DNA of 26,341 nucleotides from CAZHJK01 sp964533275 (GTDB lineage Bacteria; Bacillota; Clostridia; Eubacteriales; Garciellaceae), in assembly GCA_964533275.1 (NCBI GenBank), contig CAZHJK010000031.1, positions 1-26,341 of the forward strand. Direction: 5' to 3'. This document shows, in pieces, positions 23,464-26,341 of the stretch (its first letter is position 1; each line of letters opens with the position of its first letter). The notes under the pieces were generated by a model that did no database searches, was not told where the DNA came from, and saw only the letters and a list, made by a program, of their open reading frames with translations. Position numbers and translations under genes: made by a program.

Positions 23464-23510
23464 GTAATTTTATTAAAAAAAATTAATCTTCTAAAAGCAT
23501 TCTATTAAAT

Positions 23511-23518
23511 CATACAAT
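23511..23518 (+). promoter_or_regulatory. Sigma-E -10 element of yabQ
   Basis: CATACAAT matches the sigma-E -10 consensus exactly, 31 bp before the yabQ start. The -35 region is AT-rich without a clear match. It fits the known mother-cell expression of yabQ. Confidence 0.5.
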
Positions 23519-23549
23519 ATAGGGAGTACTTTATAATGGAGGGAAGAAA

Positions 23550-24062
23550 ATGGAGGAAAATATACAGGTACAAATTTATATTTTTCTATTTACCCTATAT
23601 GGTGGTTTAATTATTGGAATTCTTTACGATATAATAGATATACTCTTACATGATAAATATAGTAAGACCAAAGGAAGGGGCAAAACAGATATACTCTTTT
23701 GGATGCTGGCTATTATTGTTGTATTGTCTATTCTATTTTATAGTAATGATGGTATTATAAGAGTATATACACTATTAGGTTTTGCTATAGGCTGGCTTTT
23801 ATATTTCTTTTTGCTTAGCAAATTTATTCAAAGGGTAATTCATTTTATACTACTATGTATAACTAGTATGACAAAGTTTATAGTAAATATTCTTTTGGTA
23901 CCCTTTAGATGGATAAAAAGACTTTTATATATTCCATATATAAGGACATATAAAAGGGGCAGTAAAGTAAAGAGTAAGTTAATAAAATATTCTAATATTC
24001 CCAAAATAATTATAGGTCAATTTAATAGATATAAAAAGTATTTAGGAAAATTTTATAAATAA
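23550..24062 (+). CDS. yabQ: Spore cortex biosynthesis protein YabQ
   Basis: A 170-residue membrane protein of the YabQ family; in B. subtilis it is needed for spore cortex formation and sits in the membranes around the forespore. About four hydrophobic segments are visible; the family start QIYIFLFTLYGGLIIGILYD is followed by KTDILFWMLAIIVV, GFAIGWLLYFFLLSKFI and a basic C-terminal tail (RWIKRLLYIPYIRTYKRG). GGAGGG (23538-23543) precedes the ATG at 23550. The order yabP-yabQ-divIC is conserved, although here a terminator splits yabP from yabQ. Confidence 0.93.
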   Translation: MEENIQVQIYIFLFTLYGGLIIGILYDIIDILLHDKYSKTKGRGKTDILFWMLAIIVVLSILFYSNDGIIRVYTLLGFAIGWLLYFFLLSKFIQRVIHFILLCITSMTKFIVNILLVPFRWIKRLLYIPYIRTYKRGSKVKSKLIKYSNIPKIIIGQFNRYKKYLGKFYK

Positions 24063-24156
24063 AATGATTCATGTAATTATATTAAAAAGAAGGATAAGCT
24101 TAAATATTGTAGAATACTTACTTAAGAAAGATAAGAAGAAATAAGGATGATAAATT

Positions 24157-24486
24157 ATGAGTTCTAAAAAGGAAACCCCGGGAAGATATAAGAGGAAAAA
24201 GAAAAAAAAGATAAAGAAGAGCACCATAATTCTTTTATTAATTATGCTGAGTTATTTAGCTTATCACTATATATCCTTAGAAATTAGACATCAAAGCTTA
24301 ATTCAACAAAGAGATGAATTGAAAATGAGTATTCAAGAAACTGAAAACTATCATCAACAATTATTAGAACAAGTAGAGAAGTCAAAATCTGATAAATATA
24401 TAGAAAGACTTGCTAGAAAATACTTTGGACTTGTTTATCCAGATGAAAAAGTGTATATAGAAAAAGAAGTAGAAAATCCTGATTAA
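24157..24486 (+). CDS. divIC: Septum formation initiator DivIC/FtsB family protein
   Basis: Bitopic cell-division protein of 109 residues that joins FtsL and DivIB in activating septal peptidoglycan synthesis. A strongly basic cytoplasmic tail (residues 4-22, many Lys) is followed by one membrane helix (about 23-41), an extracellular coiled coil (about 45-80, SLIQQRDELKMSIQETENYH) and the conserved end DKYIERLARKYFGLVYPDE (78-96). Length and order match the family. AAGGATGA precedes the ATG. It follows yabQ by 94 bp; that gap has a 26-codon open frame without a Shine-Dalgarno sequence and nothing else I recognise. Confidence 0.95.
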   Translation: MSSKKETPGRYKRKKKKKIKKSTIILLLIMLSYLAYHYISLEIRHQSLIQQRDELKMSIQETENYHQQLLEQVEKSKSDKYIERLARKYFGLVYPDEKVYIEKEVENPD

Positions 24487-24497
24487 AGGGTAGATAG

Positions 24498-24526
24498 TTG
24501 ACCAAAATTCTTTATTAAAGTATAAT
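24498..24526 (+). promoter_or_regulatory. Sigma-A promoter of yabR
   Basis: TTGACC (24498-24503), 17-bp spacer, TATAAT (24521-24526), close to ideal; predicted start near 24533 and a leader of about 50 nt. Confidence 0.82.
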
Positions 24527-24581
24527 ATGATAGAATTATAAGGTACTATTATTAATTAATTTAAGGAGGAATTTCTACGAT

Positions 24582-24992
24582 ATGCCGGTAGAGGTAGGAA
24601 AAGTTGTAGAAGGTGTCGTAACAGGCATTACAAATTTTGGGGCTTTTATTCAATTAGAAAAAGGCAAAACGGGTTTAGTACACATTTCAGAGATTTCAAA
24701 TAATTATGTAAAGGATATTAATAATTATTTGAAGGATAAGGATAAGGTTAAGGTTAAGATTTTATCTATTGATAAAGATGGTAAAATAAGCTTGTCTATT
24801 AAACAAGCAGAACCTAAAAGAAGTACTAAAAGTCCATATCAATGGAACGGAAATGAACAGCTGCAGACTAATAGTGAAAGTTTTGAAGATCAACTATCAA
24901 AATTTTTAAAGGATAGTGAAGAAAGACAACAATATATAAAGAAAAACTTTGATGATAAAAGAGGTGGCAATTATAAAAAAAGTCACATTTAA
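24582..24992 (+). CDS. yabR: S1-domain RNA-binding protein YabR
   Basis: A 136-residue protein with a single S1 (OB-fold) RNA-binding domain over residues 1-75: VGKVVEGVVTGITNFGAFIQ, then KTGLVHISEISNNYV and DKVKVKILSIDKDGKISLSI. The C-terminal half is polar and low-complexity (residues 76-136), probably disordered. The family is linked to the 30S ribosome or mRNA binding; the precise role is not settled. AAGGAGGA lies 11 nt before the ATG. It has its own strong promoter and a terminator after it, so it is probably monocistronic and expressed in growing cells. Confidence 0.94.
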   Translation: MPVEVGKVVEGVVTGITNFGAFIQLEKGKTGLVHISEISNNYVKDINNYLKDKDKVKVKILSIDKDGKISLSIKQAEPKRSTKSPYQWNGNEQLQTNSESFEDQLSKFLKDSEERQQYIKKNFDDKRGGNYKKSHI

Positions 24993-25023
24993 ATAGAGGA
25001 ATAATAATAATTTATTATAAGAT

Positions 25024-25057
25024 AAAAAAGCATTCTTCTAAAGGAGGATGTTTTTAT
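25024..25057 (+). terminator. Terminator of yabR
   Basis: AAAAA-GCATTCTTCT (25025-25039) pairs with AGGAGGATGT-TTTTT (25042-25055) using three G-T wobbles, ending in T-rich DNA. The internal AAGGAGGATG resembles a ribosome-binding site but has no gene after it. Confidence 0.65.
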
Positions 25058-25104
25058 TTTAAAAATTTCTGTAAGTCGTTTTTGTTACAGATTGGGGAGA
25101 AAAG

Positions 25105-26025
25105 ATGAAAAAAATAGGGGTAATAGATATTGGTACAAACTCTATGAGAATGTTAATTAGTCAAATAGAGGGAAATAGAATTATAAATTCATATAAAACC
25201 ATGCAAATCACTCGTTTAGGTCAAGGGATAAATGAAGGAGAAATATTACCTTCAGCCTTGGAAAGAAATCTCAAAGCCCTTAAGTTATTTAAAGAGCAGG
25301 CTGAAGAAGAACAAGCGGAAGAAATTCTGGTATTTGGTACTAGTGCCCTTAGAGATGCCTGGAATTCTAAAGACTTTATTCAAAGAGTAAAAAATGAATT
25401 AGGGATTACTATAGAAATACTTTCAGGTAAACAAGAGGCGGAAATAGGGTTTATGGGTGCAATTTATGAATTATCCCAAGATGCCTTAATTATTGATATA
25501 GGTGGAGGAAGTACAGAGTTTATTATTGGGGATAAGGATTATGGTATATTAGATATGATTAGCATTGATATTGGTGCTTTAAGAATTACAGAAGCTTATA
25601 TTAAAAATGATCCAATTAAAATTGAAGAAGTGTCAGCAATAAAAGAAGCTGTACAGGATATGGTCAGAAAGATTTCTCCAAAATTTTCCCCACAAGGGTC
25701 ACAGGATATAATAGGTATTGGAGGGACAATTACCACATTATCCGCTATTAAGCAAGACATGGAGGTTTATAACAGCGAAAGGATACATCATAGCAAGCTA
25801 TCAAAACAGGATGTTAGAGATATACTTAATAGATTAAGATCCTTAAACTTGGATGAGAGAAAGAAAGTAAAGGGCCTTCAACCTGGTAGAGCAGATATAA
25901 TTATCGCAGGTACTATTATATTAAAAAGTATTATGGAAATACTTGAAATAGATAATATAATTGTAAGTGATAGTGATAACCTAGAAGGAATGCTTTATTA
26001 TCACATGGAAAAAAAAAGCAGGTAA
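25105..26025 (+). CDS. Ppx/GppA-family phosphatase (exopolyphosphatase or guanosine pentaphosphatase)
   Basis: Enzyme of the ASKHA fold that removes terminal phosphate from polyphosphate and/or pppGpp, linking phosphate storage with the stringent response. The nucleotide-binding motifs are DIGTNSMRM (8-16), FGTSALRDA, the catalytic region GKQEAEIGF, DIGGGSTEF and GIGGTITTLSA. At 306 residues it holds only the two ASKHA subdomains and lacks the C-terminal HD-like region of E. coli Ppx/GppA (about 500), as is usual for short Ppx2-type proteins. GGGGAG precedes the ATG by 5 nt. In clostridia this gene commonly lies between yabR and the tRNA-spoIIE region; which substrate it prefers cannot be told here. 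Confidence 0.93.
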   Translation: MKKIGVIDIGTNSMRMLISQIEGNRIINSYKTMQITRLGQGINEGEILPSALERNLKALKLFKEQAEEEQAEEILVFGTSALRDAWNSKDFIQRVKNELGITIEILSGKQEAEIGFMGAIYELSQDALIIDIGGGSTEFIIGDKDYGILDMISIDIGALRITEAYIKNDPIKIEEVSAIKEAVQDMVRKISPKFSPQGSQDIIGIGGTITTLSAIKQDMEVYNSERIHHSKLSKQDVRDILNRLRSLNLDERKKVKGLQPGRADIIIAGTIILKSIMEILEIDNIIVSDSDNLEGMLYYHMEKKSR

Positions 26026-26031
26026 AAAGCA

Positions 26032-26060
26032 TTGACGAACAAGAATGTATAGGGTATAAT
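26032..26060 (+). promoter_or_regulatory. Strong sigma-A promoter of the tRNA operon
   Basis: TTGACG (26032-26037), 17-bp spacer, TATAAT (26055-26060). It begins 7 bp after the ppx/gppA stop, with transcription expected near 26067, about 20 nt before the first tRNA. Confidence 0.87.
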
Positions 26061-26087
26061 AGTCTTTGTCTTAACAAATGGTTTAAT

Positions 26088-26176
26088 GCCGGGGTGGCGG
26101 AACTGGCAGACGCACAGGACTTAAAATCCTGCGATTTTAAGAAATCGTACCGGTTCGATTCCGGTCCCCGGCACCA
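26088..26176 (+). tRNA. tRNA-Leu (anticodon UAA)
   Basis: Class II tRNA of 89 nt with encoded CCA. The acceptor GCCGGGG (26088-26094) pairs with CCCCGGC (26166-26172). The anticodon stem CAGGA/TCCTG closes loop CTTAAAA with anticodon TAA. A long variable arm (around CGATTTTAAGAAATCG) and the T-loop GGTTCGATTCC are clear. It is the first gene of the tRNA operon. Confidence 0.97.
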
Positions 26177-26189
26177 TTAAACTAATTAG

Positions 26190-26266
<77 letters not shown>

Positions 26267-26274
26267 AATAACAT

Positions 26275-26341
26275 GGCGGCGTAGCTCAGGTGGCTAGAGC
26301 ATACGGTTCATACCCGTAGTGTCAGCGGTTCAAATCCGTTC
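26275..26341 (+). tRNA. Elongator tRNA-Met (anticodon CAU), cut by the window end
   Basis: Starts GGCGGCG with D-arm TAGCTCAGG, anticodon stem TACGG/CCGTA and loop TTCATAC (CAT), then T-arm GGTTCAAATCC. The 3' acceptor strand lies beyond the window. The sequence is like elongator tRNA-Met of Firmicutes; a tRNA-Ile with a modified CAT anticodon is less likely. Confidence 0.9.

Noticed and set aside
24064..24144. 26-codon open frame between yabQ and divIC
   Set aside because: No Shine-Dalgarno sequence, no recognisable motif, and composition like its AT-rich surroundings.
25041..25050. AAGGAGGATG as a ribosome-binding site and start
   Set aside because: It is part of the yabR terminator stem and the ATG opens no meaningful frame.

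Overview
The window is AT-rich chromosomal DNA from a spore-forming, low-GC Gram-positive bacterium, almost certainly a member of the Clostridia (an Alkaliphilus- or Tissierella-like lineage is plausible, but I cannot fix the genus). The backbone is the conserved sporulation and housekeeping cluster known from Bacillus subtilis as pth-fin-mfd-spoVT-yabM-yabN-yabO-yabP-yabQ-divIC-yabR. Here it carries the clostridial additions: a PrsA-type foldase after mfd, hup after yabN, and a ppx/gppA-like gene followed by tRNA genes at the right end. Coding genes use clear Shine-Dalgarno sequences, several lipoproteins have Gram-positive lipoboxes, and TTG and GTG starts are common.

Layout: 1-64 terminator of an upstream unit; 102-2254 a membrane-anchored HtrA-like protease without PDZ and a CapA-type lipoprotein; 2269-6909 pth, a small PrsW-like membrane protein in the place where Bacillus has fin, and mfd; 6957-12418 prsA-like foldase, spoVT, yabM flippase, yabN (methylase-MazG fusion) and hup. 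From 12.4 to 21.4 kb a block of unrelated modules separates hup from yabO: an LtaS-type synthase, a leftward hom-lysC operon, a probable non-coding RNA, a polar amino-acid ABC transporter, a ferritin-like protein and a secreted PG_binding_1/LysM protein. From 21.6 kb the sporulation/division cluster resumes: yabO, a SpoIID/LytB-like lipoprotein, yabP, yabQ, divIC, yabR, ppx/gppA, then tRNA-Leu(UAA), tRNA-fMet and a truncated elongator tRNA-Met.

Functionally the window combines quality control and RNA/DNA maintenance (Pth, Mfd, YabN, YabO, YabR, HU), the sporulation programme (SpoVT, YabM, YabP, YabQ, SpoIID-like, possible sigma-E and sigma-G promoters), cell-envelope assembly (LtaS-like, PrsA-like, CapA-like, LysM protein, DivIC) and amino-acid metabolism (LysC, Hom, ABC importer). 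I see no phage, transposase, CRISPR or defence system. The most noteworthy non-coding structures are a 16-bp inverted repeat that puts the start codon of the LtaS-like gene in a hairpin loop, a 12-bp operator-like inverted repeat over the hom promoter, a likely ~210-nt RNA with its own promoter and terminator, mutually exclusive hairpins between spoVT and yabM, an internal translation start inside lysC, and heptamer repeats that extend the 3' end of pth.
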